Of a DNA stretch of 14,781 nt, positions 4,893 through 13,045 are shown piece by piece. Origin of the DNA: DASVCZ01 sp036381335 (GTDB lineage: Bacteria; Patescibacteriota; Microgenomatia; UBA1400; PJMF01); NCBI GenBank assembly GCA_036381335.1, contig DASVCZ010000042.1:1-14781 (forward strand), written 5' to 3'. Each line of letters begins with the position of its first letter. Positions within the stretch are counted from its first letter, which is position 1. The position numbers were made by a program, and so were the translations under genes. The notes under the pieces were generated by a model, which was not told the DNA's origin, did not search any database, and worked only from the letters and a program-made list of their open reading frames with translations.

Positions 4893-7799
4893 ATGCAAGA
4901 ATTTCATCAGCCTACCTACGATCCTTTTTTGGCTCAAGAGATTGAGCCCCAGCAACCCTGGTGGAAACGGTGGTGGCAGGCGGTCAGCGATCGGGTTGAA
5001 GAAGCTACCTCGAGTGTTCGCAGCTATCTTGATCACCATCAAGTTGTTAAAATAGGCTCCATGGAAATTAACTTGACTGCCATTTGGGAAACTGTGACCG
5101 CTCCTGTCCGCTTGGTCGCTCGTCCATTTTTAGGTCGAGCTTCTTCTCGTCGCAGCCCTCAATCTACGCTACAAAGAGTCAAGCTTATGCGAATGGCCGC
5201 TATTCTAGGTTTAGGCGGTGTGCTGGCTGGCGTGCTCGTTTTCTTCATCTTATTTGCTTGGTACTCTCGAGACTTGCCCAAGCCTGGACAAATTGTCCGG
5301 CGCGAAGGTTTTAGCACCAAGTTTTACGACCGCGAGGGTCAGATTCTCTACGACTTATTTGATACCGAACGCCGTAACCCGATTACTATTGATCAAGTGC
5401 CAGAGCACCTGAAACAAGCTACCATTGCCATTGAAGATAAAGATTTTTATCGTCACGGCGGGTTTGATTACCTGACAATTCTCCGGATTCCGTACAACAT
5501 CATTTTTCGCCAACGAGTAGTTGGTGGATCAACCTTAACTCAACAATTGGTTAAAAATGTCTTATTGACTAACGAGCGTAGTCTTGCTCGCAAATTTAAA
5601 GAATTTGTGCTGTCGCTCCAAATTGAGCGGACATTTACCAAAGATGAAATTTTAGAGATGTACTTAAACGAAGCGCCCTACGGAGGTACTGCCTGGGGTG
5701 TGGGGGCAGCCGCTGAGACGTACTTTGATAAGCCGGTCCAAGAATTAACCTTGGTCGAGTCGGCAATTTTGGCAGGATTGCCTCAACGACCGACTGCCTA
5801 CTCTCCGTTGTTAGGCAAAACTGATACCGATGGTACTCCCTTGTGGAAAGTTCGAACGCTGGGCGTGCTCCGCCGAATGCAGGAAGATGGATACATTAGC
5901 GAGTTGGGCTACGAAGAAGCAGTGGCTGAGTTGGAGAACGTGACCTTTGACCAAGGCGCAGTCTCTATTACCGCTCCTCATTTCGTGTTTTATGTTCGAG
6001 ACCAACTAGAAGAAATGTTTGGAGTGGATGTGGTAGAGCGGGGTGGTTTGAAAGTAACTACCACCTTGGATTTAGAACTGCAGAAAGAAGCAGAAGAAGC
6101 AGTTGAAACTGAAATTGCTGAAGTTGAAAGCCTAGATATTTCCAACGGAGCGGCGCTGGCTATGGATCCACATACAGGCGAAGTTTTGGCGATGGTGGGA
6201 AGCCGAGATTACTTTAATGAAGATATTGGCGGCCAATTTAACGTGGTGGTCGATGGGCTGCGCCAGCCAGGATCATCTATCAAGCCGGTGACGTACTTAG
6301 CCATGATTAAGCGCGGCTACTCCCCTGCCACCATGCTGATTGACGTGCCGACTACCTTTGCAGCTAATGATTCAGAAAAACCGTACGAACCCAAAAACTA
6401 CGATGGCCAGTTCCGAGGGCCAGTCAGTTTGCGCAATAGTTTGGGCAGTTCGCTTAACATCCCGGCGGTTAAATCTTTAGCCATGGTCGGCGTGGAGAAC
6501 TTTTTGCAACTGGCGTATGAAATGGGTTTTGAAACCCTCGAACCGACAGAAGAAAATATGAGGCGATTTGGTTTGGCGGTGACCCTAGGTGGGGCTGAAG
6601 TTCACTTAATTGATACTGTTTCAGCCTACAGTGCTTTTGCCAATGGAGGAACTAAAGTTGAGCCGGTGAGCATTCTCAAAGTGGAGGATGTCGATGGCAG
6701 TGTCCTTTATGAGCATCGGCAGGTAGAAGGTCCTGAAGTGATGACGGAAGAAGAAGCGTTCTTAATTAATCACATCCTGTCTGATAACAATGCTCGCTTG
6801 CTGGCTTTTGGAGCCAACTCTTTATTAAATACTGGTCGCCCGATTGCGGTCAAAACTGGTACCACCAACGACCAGCGGGACAACTGGACCATTGGCTGGA
6901 GCCAAGACATTATCGTGGGGACTTGGGTGGGTAATAATGACAACAGCCCTATGAGGCAAGTGGCTTCTGGTATTACCGGCGCCTCACCTATTTGGCGAAG
7001 TACGATTCTAGCTGCTTTGGAGTTGGGTTACACTGCTCCCGAGTGGGAAGTGCCAGCTGGTGTAGAGCAAATAGAAGTTGATACTATTTCGGGCTTTCCG
7101 GCTCACGATGACTTTCCCAAGAGAACAGATTACATTATTAAAGGCACCAAGCCTTCTATTCCTGACCCAATTCATACCAAATTGAAGCTCTGTCGGGGTG
7201 AAAACAAGTTAGCTACCCAAGCTAAGTTTGCAGCCAATGATTTTGAAGAGAAAGAATTTATTGTCTTGAAAGAAGATGATCCGGTGAGTCAAGATGGTCG
7301 AAATCGATGGATGGAAGGTATTACTAACTGGATTAATTCACAGACAGATAGCCGTTATAAATATCCTACTGAGTACTGTGGCGAAAGCAGTGATCTTTAT
7401 GTAGACCTACGCAAGCCAGAGCATGAGAGAAAATACGATACTGAAGATATTGAAGTCGAGGTGATCGCTGATAGTGGAGATGGGATTGAAAAAATTGAAA
7501 TTTGGGTCGATGGCAGCGTTAAAGAAACAGTCAACTCGAGAGAATACAAAGGTAAAATTCACATGGGGGCGGGTCAACATGAGGTTTGGGCTAAGGCCTT
7601 TTCTCGATCAGGTAAAACAGCTGAAAGTAGAAAAGTAAAGATTGGAACTGGTGGCCAAGATTGGAAGAAAGAAGAACCGAGTCCAGTTCCCACTCCTTCC
7701 CCCACTCCGACTCCTTCCCCATCTCCTTCACCGTCAGTGGAGCCTTCGGTCGCTCCAGGTGGTGGTCCAGGTTTCACCCCGCCTGGTCAGGAGACATAA
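4893..7799 (+). CDS. Class A penicillin-binding protein (bifunctional transglycosylase/transpeptidase, PBP1A-like)
   Basis: The protein polymerises lipid II into glycan strands and cross-links the peptides on the outer face of the membrane. Of 968 residues, the first ~100 are cytoplasmic and Trp-rich (PWWKRWW at 22-28), then one membrane helix (about 103-123). The GT51 domain shows the catalytic EDKDFYRHGG (Glu181), GGSTLTQQLVKN (211-222), RKFKEFVLSLQIERTFTKDE and LNEAPYGG. The transpeptidase domain shows SSIK (Ser461, Lys464), SLN (520-522) and KTGTT (654-658), so both active sites look intact. After it come a region with two Cys (767 and 829, possible disulfide), an Ig-like beta domain (about 850-918), and a Pro/Ser/Thr tail (929-968) that may pass through or along the wall. 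A monoderm-type wall synthase is implied. The start is supported by an extended -10 box 7 nt upstream. Confidence 0.96.
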   Translation: MQEFHQPTYDPFLAQEIEPQQPWWKRWWQAVSDRVEEATSSVRSYLDHHQVVKIGSMEINLTAIWETVTAPVRLVARPFLGRASSRRSPQSTLQRVKLMRMAAILGLGGVLAGVLVFFILFAWYSRDLPKPGQIVRREGFSTKFYDREGQILYDLFDTERRNPITIDQVPEHLKQATIAIEDKDFYRHGGFDYLTILRIPYNIIFRQRVVGGSTLTQQLVKNVLLTNERSLARKFKEFVLSLQIERTFTKDEILEMYLNEAPYGGTAWGVGAAAETYFDKPVQELTLVESAILAGLPQRPTAYSPLLGKTDTDGTPLWKVRTLGVLRRMQEDGYISELGYEEAVAELENVTFDQGAVSITAPHFVFYVRDQLEEMFGVDVVERGGLKVTTTLDLELQKEAEEAVETEIAEVESLDISNGAALAMDPHTGEVLAMVGSRDYFNEDIGGQFNVVVDGLRQPGSSIKPVTYLAMIKRGYSPATMLIDVPTTFAANDSEKPYEPKNYDGQFRGPVSLRNSLGSSLNIPAVKSLAMVGVENFLQLAYEMGFETLEPTEENMRRFGLAVTLGGAEVHLIDTVSAYSAFANGGTKVEPVSILKVEDVDGSVLYEHRQVEGPEVMTEEEAFLINHILSDNNARLLAFGANSLLNTGRPIAVKTGTTNDQRDNWTIGWSQDIIVGTWVGNNDNSPMRQVASGITGASPIWRSTILAALELGYTAPEWEVPAGVEQIEVDTISGFPAHDDFPKRTDYIIKGTKPSIPDPIHTKLKLCRGENKLATQAKFAANDFEEKEFIVLKEDDPVSQDGRNRWMEGITNWINSQTDSRYKYPTEYCGESSDLYVDLRKPEHERKYDTEDIEVEVIADSGDGIEKIEIWVDGSVKETVNSREYKGKIHMGAGQHEVWAKAFSRSGKTAESRKVKIGTGGQDWKKEEPSPVPTPSPTPTPSPSPSPSVEPSVAPGGGPGFTPPGQET

Positions 7800-7808
7800 G
7801 TCACAAAA

Positions 7809-7817
7809 TGGTATAAT
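7809..7817 (+). promoter_or_regulatory. Extended -10 promoter of the DUF4153-type gene
   Basis: TGGTATAAT has a perfect -10 hexamer (7812-7817) with the TGn extension, 8 nt before the ATG at 7826. It occupies the 26-nt gap after the PBP stop codon, so the downstream gene has its own start signal even though it is co-directional with the PBP gene. Confidence 0.68.
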
Positions 7818-7825
7818 GATTGCCT

Positions 7826-9535
7826 ATGCTCCAAAAGGCATTAGCAGTTGGATTCGCAGTCATTATTTTTAACCTCTTCTTTTTTGGTTACTCATTGCCT
7901 ATGCTCGGCAGTGTGGCTTTCTTTGTTCTTATTTTGTCACTCCAAGTCTTTTTGGTCTTAGCATTTTTCAAGCCAGATTTATCTCGTCGGTACTGGTTGG
8001 CACTGGTTAGTATGTTGCTGGCGATAGTGGCGGCTGGCTTTTCTGTGCTCCGAGCAAGTGAGGTAGATCAGTTCTTTTTAGGTCTGTTGAGTTTGGGTCT
8101 AACGGTGATTGCTACCTATTTGTCTGCTTTAGAACACGAAGAGTTTGGAGCCGTCTCGGAACTGGCCTTTTTGCCATTACGTTTATTGAGCCAGTGGCTT
8201 GAGCAGTCTGCTCGTGTTATTATCTTGGTTCCGGAATGGGTCAGTTATGGTTGGCGACAACTGACTTCCAGAGTGCCTCAGTCGTCCGTATCTTCAAGCA
8301 CTTGGGGCGCAGTTATTCGCGGTCTGATTATTACGGTGCCAGTGGTACTAGTGATTGTGGGTTTGTTAAGTGGTGCCGATCCGATCTTTTCTCATTACTT
8401 AAGAGAAATACTGACTTTTAATCTGCCTCATATTGTGGTGAGTGTACCGGAGAGAGTGCTGGCATCGATAGCGGTCTTTATTATATTGACGCCGGTAGCT
8501 ATGCTCTCGCTGCGCAGCCGTTTCCGCTCTCCCCTGCTACAGAGGGAAATGGGAAACTATGCCTTAGAACTGCTGATTATGGTCAGTTCGGTGGCCTTAG
8601 TGCTTGGTCTTTTCATCATCATCCAGTCCCAGTATCTCTTTGCGACCGTGCCTGAAACCAAGTTGCACGAATTTGGCGTTAATACGTTATCTGAATATGT
8701 CCGCAAGGGCTTTGCTGAGTTACTGTTAGTATCGGTGATTACCTACATTGTCTCTGGAGCTAGTATGGTAGTGTACCGGATGGCCTCTAGTCACAAGCAT
8801 CTGTTGCGGACGGCCAACGTGATTCTGTTAAGTGAAATGTTGCTTTTCATTTTCTCAATTTTCCGTCGGGTGATGTTGTATCAAGTTGAGCATGGGTTAA
8901 CTCGGGTTAGAATCTATGGTTCGCTCTTCTTAATCATGTTGATTGGTCTGACAGTGGTTTTGTTGGCTCGACAGCTAATGAAGGGTTTCCGCTATTGGTA
9001 TCTCTATGAAGTGGGGCTGGTCGTGGCGATTATTCTCTTTGCCGGCCTCCTGAACGTTGATAACTTGATTGCTACCAAATATGTGCCGACGGTCAATGAT
9101 GAGACTGACTATGTCTATATTTCTCGCTTGTCGGCTGATGGGGTGGTAGGTTGGGTGGATGCCTACCAACATGCGTTTGAGGTCAACAATGAGTATTTTG
9201 GACACGAGGGTGAATTGGATGATACCCAGGCTCGTGAAATCACTTACGCGTACTTCACGATTAAGAATTTGCAGTGGAAGTACTACGACTTAATTCAAAA
9301 GTATGGCGATAAGGATGACCGGTACATGGCGGGTATTCAGGCTGATTTGGGAGTGACTCCGCTGCGGAGCAAGAATATTGGTGAAATGGTTGCTTTTGAT
9401 GCCCTGAAAGACCAATTGACGTACACTGAGGTCTATTTAACATCGGTCCAACTCACAGAGCTTTATTCCAAGTTATCTCAACGTCAACAAAATACCATGT
9501 ACGATCGGTCGCTCAATTCTCCGCTGGTTGATTAG
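7826..9535 (+). CDS. Polytopic membrane protein of the DUF4153/DUF4173 type
   Basis: The function of this family is unknown. The protein (569 residues from this start) has roughly ten to twelve hydrophobic segments between residue 5 and about 410, beginning with ALAVGFAVIIFNLFFFGYSL, and a soluble, Tyr- and Asp-rich C-terminal part of about 150 residues. The blocks SEYVRKGFAELLLVSVITYI and HGLTRVRIYGSLFLI correspond to the EY.R.GF.EL and GLTR.R.Y signatures that I associate with DUF4173. A TTG six bases earlier is open in frame, but the ATG at 7826 lies 8 nt after a perfect extended -10 box and is preferred. It follows the PBP gene, so an envelope role is possible but is inference. Its transcript probably ends at the weak hairpin near 9568-9590. 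Confidence 0.8.
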   Translation: MLQKALAVGFAVIIFNLFFFGYSLPMLGSVAFFVLILSLQVFLVLAFFKPDLSRRYWLALVSMLLAIVAAGFSVLRASEVDQFFLGLLSLGLTVIATYLSALEHEEFGAVSELAFLPLRLLSQWLEQSARVIILVPEWVSYGWRQLTSRVPQSSVSSSTWGAVIRGLIITVPVVLVIVGLLSGADPIFSHYLREILTFNLPHIVVSVPERVLASIAVFIILTPVAMLSLRSRFRSPLLQREMGNYALELLIMVSSVALVLGLFIIIQSQYLFATVPETKLHEFGVNTLSEYVRKGFAELLLVSVITYIVSGASMVVYRMASSHKHLLRTANVILLSEMLLFIFSIFRRVMLYQVEHGLTRVRIYGSLFLIMLIGLTVVLLARQLMKGFRYWYLYEVGLVVAIILFAGLLNVDNLIATKYVPTVNDETDYVYISRLSADGVVGWVDAYQHAFEVNNEYFGHEGELDDTQAREITYAYFTIKNLQWKYYDLIQKYGDKDDRYMAGIQADLGVTPLRSKNIGEMVAFDALKDQLTYTEVYLTSVQLTELYSKLSQRQQNTMYDRSLNSPLVD

Positions 9536-9562
9536 TCTTTCCTAAAAAAAGTTCCTTGTAAC

Positions 9563-9591
9563 AAAAAACCACCCCTTAAGGATGGTATTTT
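9563..9591. terminator. Probable bidirectional terminator between convergent units
   Basis: ACCA (9568-9571) pairs with TGGT (9583-9586), and CC pairs with GG further in, around a CTTAA-type loop. A T-run follows on each side: ATTTT on the plus strand and TTTTTT on the minus strand (9563-9568). The stem is imperfect. It lies where the plus-strand membrane protein unit and the minus-strand pheST unit converge, which is where a shared terminator would be expected. Confidence 0.5.
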
Positions 9592-9595
9592 GCCT

Positions 9596-9650
9596 AACTA
9601 AAGTTGGTCTTTAGCCTGGCCTTGACTAAAAATAGTATACAACTTTAGTT
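9596..9650. repeat. Long inverted repeat containing a partial inverted copy of the neighbouring tRNA-like element
   Basis: AACTAAAGTTG (9596-9606) and CAACTTTAGTT (9640-9650) are perfect 11-bp inverted repeats, with TTTAG (9610-9614) and CTAAA (9626-9630) nested inside. The stretch 9603-9626 matches 21 of 24 positions of the 5' half of the tRNA-like element at 9676-9743, in opposite orientation; the core GCCTGGCCTTGAC (13 nt) is exact. On the minus strand a promoter-like TTGTTT (9656-9661)-N16-TATACT (9634-9639) overlaps the outer arm. Confidence 0.6.
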
Positions 9651-9675
9651 TGAAAAAACAAGTTGAAAATTTGTG

Positions 9676-9743
9676 TGGAGGTGACGGGAATCGAACCCGC
9701 TAGCCGGGGCTGTCAAGGCCAGGCGTAGGACCAACCCACCCCC
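9676..9743 (-). tRNA. Atypical or degenerate tRNA, anticodon uncertain (GAC, Val, most likely)
   Basis: The 3' part is convincing: T-arm GCGGG-TTCGATT-CCCGT, then acceptor strand CACCTCC plus discriminator A, which pairs along all seven positions (one G-U) with GGGGGTG at the 5' end. No CCA is encoded. The middle is wrong for a normal tRNA: only 36 nt lie between acceptor and T-stem, so the D-arm is about five bases short. The anticodon arm can be read either as loop TTGACAG (anticodon GAC, canonical U33 and A37) with two C-C clashes at the top of the stem, or as CTTGACA (anticodon TGA) with two clashes at the bottom. It may be a decayed gene, a tRNA with a reduced D-arm, or a tRNA mimic. A covariance-model score would decide. 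Confidence 0.45.
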
Positions 9744-9806
9744 ACTGATCTCGAGTTTAACAAGATAAAGTGGCAAGAAGGTGGCAAAACGGGAGGAAAT
9801 TAAGTA

Positions 9807-11042
9807 TTATCTTTCCTGGTTAAAACCAATTAAAAAGACGAGTAGTAGTAACCCCGTTTGTTGAGTCAATAAGTAATGGTCTAAAACCATAATTGGTACT
9901 GCACTAAAAAGTAAAAATCTAGAAGTACGTAAAGGTAATTGGAGAGAGTTTCTTTTTCTGATAATTAAAATGCAGACACCAATCAATAAAAAAGCACCCG
10001 CTATGCCGGTTTCTGCGATCCATAAAAAGAAAATGTTGTGAACTGGTTGTATAAAGCGGACAATTTCACGAGTAGCAGTATACTCCTCTACCTTAGCTGT
10101 GAAATTATTTAAACCAATTCCAAACAAAGGATTATCAATGTACATGTTAACGGCCGCTTCTTGCAGATAGGCACGACGGACCATACTGGGCGAATCGGAA
10201 TACACAACAGCCAGATGTTTGATAGCGAGAGGAGTGAAAAAGGCGATCAGAAAAAAAATATATCGCATTGGATAAAGAAGGTTGACATACTTATATAATA
10301 TCCAGAAAATCATTCCCAAAATCAGTGTCAGCCAAGCTGAAAAAGAAAAGGTTAACAGTAGACCTATTAACGAAAAGCTAGCGACTACGAGCATTTTTGG
10401 TTTTTTAAGAGTCTTAAGCAAGATGAGGAAATAAATGGCTAAAGTGCCCCCTAAAATATTGGGGTGAGCCGTGGTGCCATACGGTAATACTTTTTCTATG
10501 CCACCGATCGTTAATCGAGCTAATCCAATAGGGTTGCTCAGATTTGGTTCACCTAAGAACCAGTAACCAAATAAAGCTGAGTGAGAAATGTACTGATAAA
10601 TGGCAAGGAAAGACTGGAAAATCAGTGTGACTACAATACTCAACAGAACCGGACGTTTTGTAAGTAATTGTCGGTGATGAACTAAGAAGAATCCTAGGGC
10701 GATCATCTCGATCAATTTGAGAAGGTACCATATGGCAGCTAAGGGATATGGAGCAAAAAACTGACGAATGATAAGGAGGACTCCCAAGCCAATTACTCCC
10801 CACGTCGTACTATCAAGTTGTGCCATGGCGAGGGGTTTTTTTTTAGCCATCAACGTTTTATATCCCCACGTCAAAAGCAACAAGATAATGGGAATATCCG
10901 ATAGATAAAGCTTAGGAATCAGATAATCAACGAAAATACCATTGACGTAAGCACTAGACTCAAAGAATTTCAAAAATAAATTACTCGGCACTAGGAAAAT
11001 AATAAGGCAGAGTAAAAAAGTATAGACTTTGGTGTAGTTCAT
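9807..11042 (-). CDS. O-antigen ligase / polymerase (Wzy_C) family membrane protein
   Basis: The family transfers or polymerises lipid-linked glycans at the outer face of the cytoplasmic membrane; in bacteria without lipopolysaccharide such proteins are thought to act on other surface glycans or teichoic-acid-like polymers. The 411-residue protein has about ten to twelve hydrophobic segments throughout. The family signatures are present: GTTAHPNILGGTLA (189-202), NPLFGIGLNNF (304-314) and QPVHNIFFLWIAETG (332-346), the last two flanking the large external loop with Arg289/Arg290. Its ATG overlaps the pheT stop as ATGA, so it is translationally coupled to the synthetase genes, an unusual partner for which I see no functional reason. 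Exact substrate unknown. Confidence 0.85.
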   Translation of the reverse strand: MNYTKVYTFLLCLIIFLVPSNLFLKFFESSAYVNGIFVDYLIPKLYLSDIPIILLLLTWGYKTLMAKKKPLAMAQLDSTTWGVIGLGVLLIIRQFFAPYPLAAIWYLLKLIEMIALGFFLVHHRQLLTKRPVLLSIVVTLIFQSFLAIYQYISHSALFGYWFLGEPNLSNPIGLARLTIGGIEKVLPYGTTAHPNILGGTLAIYFLILLKTLKKPKMLVVASFSLIGLLLTFSFSAWLTLILGMIFWILYKYVNLLYPMRYIFFLIAFFTPLAIKHLAVVYSDSPSMVRRAYLQEAAVNMYIDNPLFGIGLNNFTAKVEEYTATREIVRFIQPVHNIFFLWIAETGIAGAFLLIGVCILIIRKRNSLQLPLRTSRFLLFSAVPIMVLDHYLLTQQTGLLLLVFLIGFNQER

Positions 11043-13033
11043 AACTCACCTACGAGTTGGGCATGATGAACGTCTTTGACTTTTTCGATAACCTTGGTGC
11101 GGATCGGTCTGACGCTATCTGCTGACAAGTTGGCGGTGATGTCTAAATATTCGACGGTGAACGTAAAATTCTGTTGGTAAACGTCTTTGAGCTCCACTGA
11201 GTAAATTAGACGGTCGGCAGTTTTAATGGTAGCCATCACTTCCCCTACTAACGTTTTTTCAGGCAAGGTGAACGTTAAGTCTTCAATGACAGGAGTGGTT
11301 TTAGGAATTGGTTGATATTCAGGATGCGAATGAACAACTTGCAGTAGCTTACCAATACCTAAAGTGATGTTCGTTCGACCGTTAGAAAGTACGGCCATGG
11401 TGCCTAATTCGACAGTGCCACTTTTGATGAGGGCAGATTGAGTGATTAAAGAACCAGGTAAGTCAGGATGATTCTCTGTGATAGTGATTTCTTTCATAAA
11501 CAATCTGTCAAGCAATGCTTCAAAGTCACCTTTCACTTGTCGATATGGTTTATTAGACAGCATGCTGAGTAACATAATTTCGGCTGGCAAACCCTTTTCT
11601 TGAGGATAATAGACGTTAGCAATTTCAAAAACCGATAAATCACTTTCATTCGGATTCTGATCTAAAACCTCGTTCAGGGAGGAAACCAAAGAACGGCGTA
11701 AATACACTTTATCGTCAGTCAGCGGGTTTTGAAGTTTTAAATGTTCCTCTAGTGGATATCCCGATTGTGTGGCCAATTCTTGACTGACCATAGAATAGGT
11801 GAAAACCTCTTGCCAGCCGATGTCAGCCAGGAAGTGCTTAATCTTATTTTCTAAATGAAAGTTAACGCCTGCTTGTTTAATTAAGGGAATGGCGGTGTCC
11901 ATGATTTTACTGGGCAAGTTATGGTAGCCATAAATACGAGCAATCTCTTCAATGATATCGGCGGGAATTTCTAAATCAGGACGAAAAGTAGGTGGAGTGA
12001 CGAGTAACTTTTTGTCTTCCACAACTGCTTGGCATTCAAGTTTTTCTAGAAGTGATTGTAATTTCTCTGTCGGAATAGTTAATCCTAGGTAATCACTGAT
12101 AGTGTCTAACTCAACGGTGATTGTTTCAGGATGACGTTTACCTGGATATTCATCGTAAAGAGGACTGGCGATTTCTGCTCCACACAGTTCTCGATACAGT
12201 TCTACTCCCTTGAGCATAACTTCTTCGGCTAGTTCGGGATCGACGTTCTTTTCGTTAAGTTGAGCTGCTACCGTTCGAATGGCGTGGGTCATGGAGGCAA
12301 AACGAACTTTTTGAGCATCGATTGATTCGATCCACAGCAGCACGTTTTTGGTCTGGTCATTGATGGAAGTATTGGCAGTTCCTTTAATACCAGGTAGGTC
12401 GATAATCTCACCCTTGGCATTTTCAAAAACAATTTCGCCACCGACAGTTTTATACTCTAGGCCGTCCAAAGTGGTGAATTTTTTACCGGCTTTGGCTTCT
12501 TTAACGATAATTCCGCCACCCAGCTCCATCACTTTGTCATAGTCAAAGGCATGGCATGGGTGACCCAGCTCATGGGTAATATAGTTGGTGATATCAATCA
12601 CACTGTCGTGGACGTTCTGGTCGACCTGACGTAATCGAGTAGCCATCCACTCTGGAGTGGGCGTGCGTTGGACGTCTTTGAGAATGACGCACATGACGCG
12701 TGGGCAGAGCTGAGGGTCGTTGACGATTTTTGGCAGTGGCAAAGAGTCAGTCGGTTTTGCTCTTAGAACCTCATCGTTGGTCTTAAGCGGTTTTAATTTG
12801 GCGGGGATTTTAAACTGGTCGAGAATGACAGCGGCTTCGCGGGCAATGCCACGGACGGACATGCTATCCACCCGGTTGGTGGTAACTTCGATGTCGTAGA
12901 CGCTGTCCCCTTCTCGCTCATAAATGCGTTCCACGGAAGGCCCGCATAAGGATAATTTTTCTTGGATTTCTTTAGGCGTGGCTTTCGTGTCTAAATGTTC
13001 AAGTAGCCATTGGTGAGGGATGAGAATATTCAT
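11039..13033 (-). CDS. pheT: Phenylalanyl-tRNA synthetase beta subunit, short form
   Basis: The beta subunit pairs with PheS in an (alpha-beta)2 enzyme that charges tRNA-Phe and edits mischarged Tyr-tRNA-Phe. At 664 residues it is well below the usual ~800. The N-terminus (MNILIPHQWLLEHLDTK) runs directly from GPSVERIYEREGDSVYDIEV into TTNRVDSMSVRGIAREAA (51-68), leaving no room for the OB-fold tRNA-binding (EMAP-like) insertion. The B3/B4 editing region (SVIDITNYITHELGHPCHAFD; NEKNVDPE), the B5 domain (PTFRPDLEIPADIIEEIARIYG), the catalytic-like B6/B7 core and the C-terminal FDX-ACB anticodon-binding domain (from about PEYQPIPKTTPVIEDLTF) are all recognisable. A Shine-Dalgarno AAGGA (13043-13047) overlaps the pheS stop codon 9 nt before the ATG, tying the two subunits together. 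Confidence 0.95.
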   Translation of the reverse strand: MNILIPHQWLLEHLDTKATPKEIQEKLSLCGPSVERIYEREGDSVYDIEVTTNRVDSMSVRGIAREAAVILDQFKIPAKLKPLKTNDEVLRAKPTDSLPLPKIVNDPQLCPRVMCVILKDVQRTPTPEWMATRLRQVDQNVHDSVIDITNYITHELGHPCHAFDYDKVMELGGGIIVKEAKAGKKFTTLDGLEYKTVGGEIVFENAKGEIIDLPGIKGTANTSINDQTKNVLLWIESIDAQKVRFASMTHAIRTVAAQLNEKNVDPELAEEVMLKGVELYRELCGAEIASPLYDEYPGKRHPETITVELDTISDYLGLTIPTEKLQSLLEKLECQAVVEDKKLLVTPPTFRPDLEIPADIIEEIARIYGYHNLPSKIMDTAIPLIKQAGVNFHLENKIKHFLADIGWQEVFTYSMVSQELATQSGYPLEEHLKLQNPLTDDKVYLRRSLVSSLNEVLDQNPNESDLSVFEIANVYYPQEKGLPAEIMLLSMLSNKPYRQVKGDFEALLDRLFMKEITITENHPDLPGSLITQSALIKSGTVELGTMAVLSNGRTNITLGIGKLLQVVHSHPEYQPIPKTTPVIEDLTFTLPEKTLVGEVMATIKTADRLIYSVELKDVYQQNFTFTVEYLDITANLSADSVRPIRTKVIEKVKDVHHAQLVGEL

Positions 13034-13045
13034 AGTTAATAGTCC

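Noticed and set aside
7574..7777. Gly-rich ORF on the minus strand opposite the PBP tail
   Set aside because: It is the antisense reading of the Pro/Ser/Thr-rich repeat of the PBP C-terminus and has no start signals.
7820..7825. TTG start at 7820 for the DUF4153-type gene
   Set aside because: It begins 2 nt after the -10 hexamer, too close to be transcribed; the ATG at 7826 is better placed.
9676..9743. 3' end of a tmRNA
   Set aside because: The 5' acceptor strand lies only 68 nt away and the upstream sequence is a coding gene, leaving no room for the mRNA-like part.
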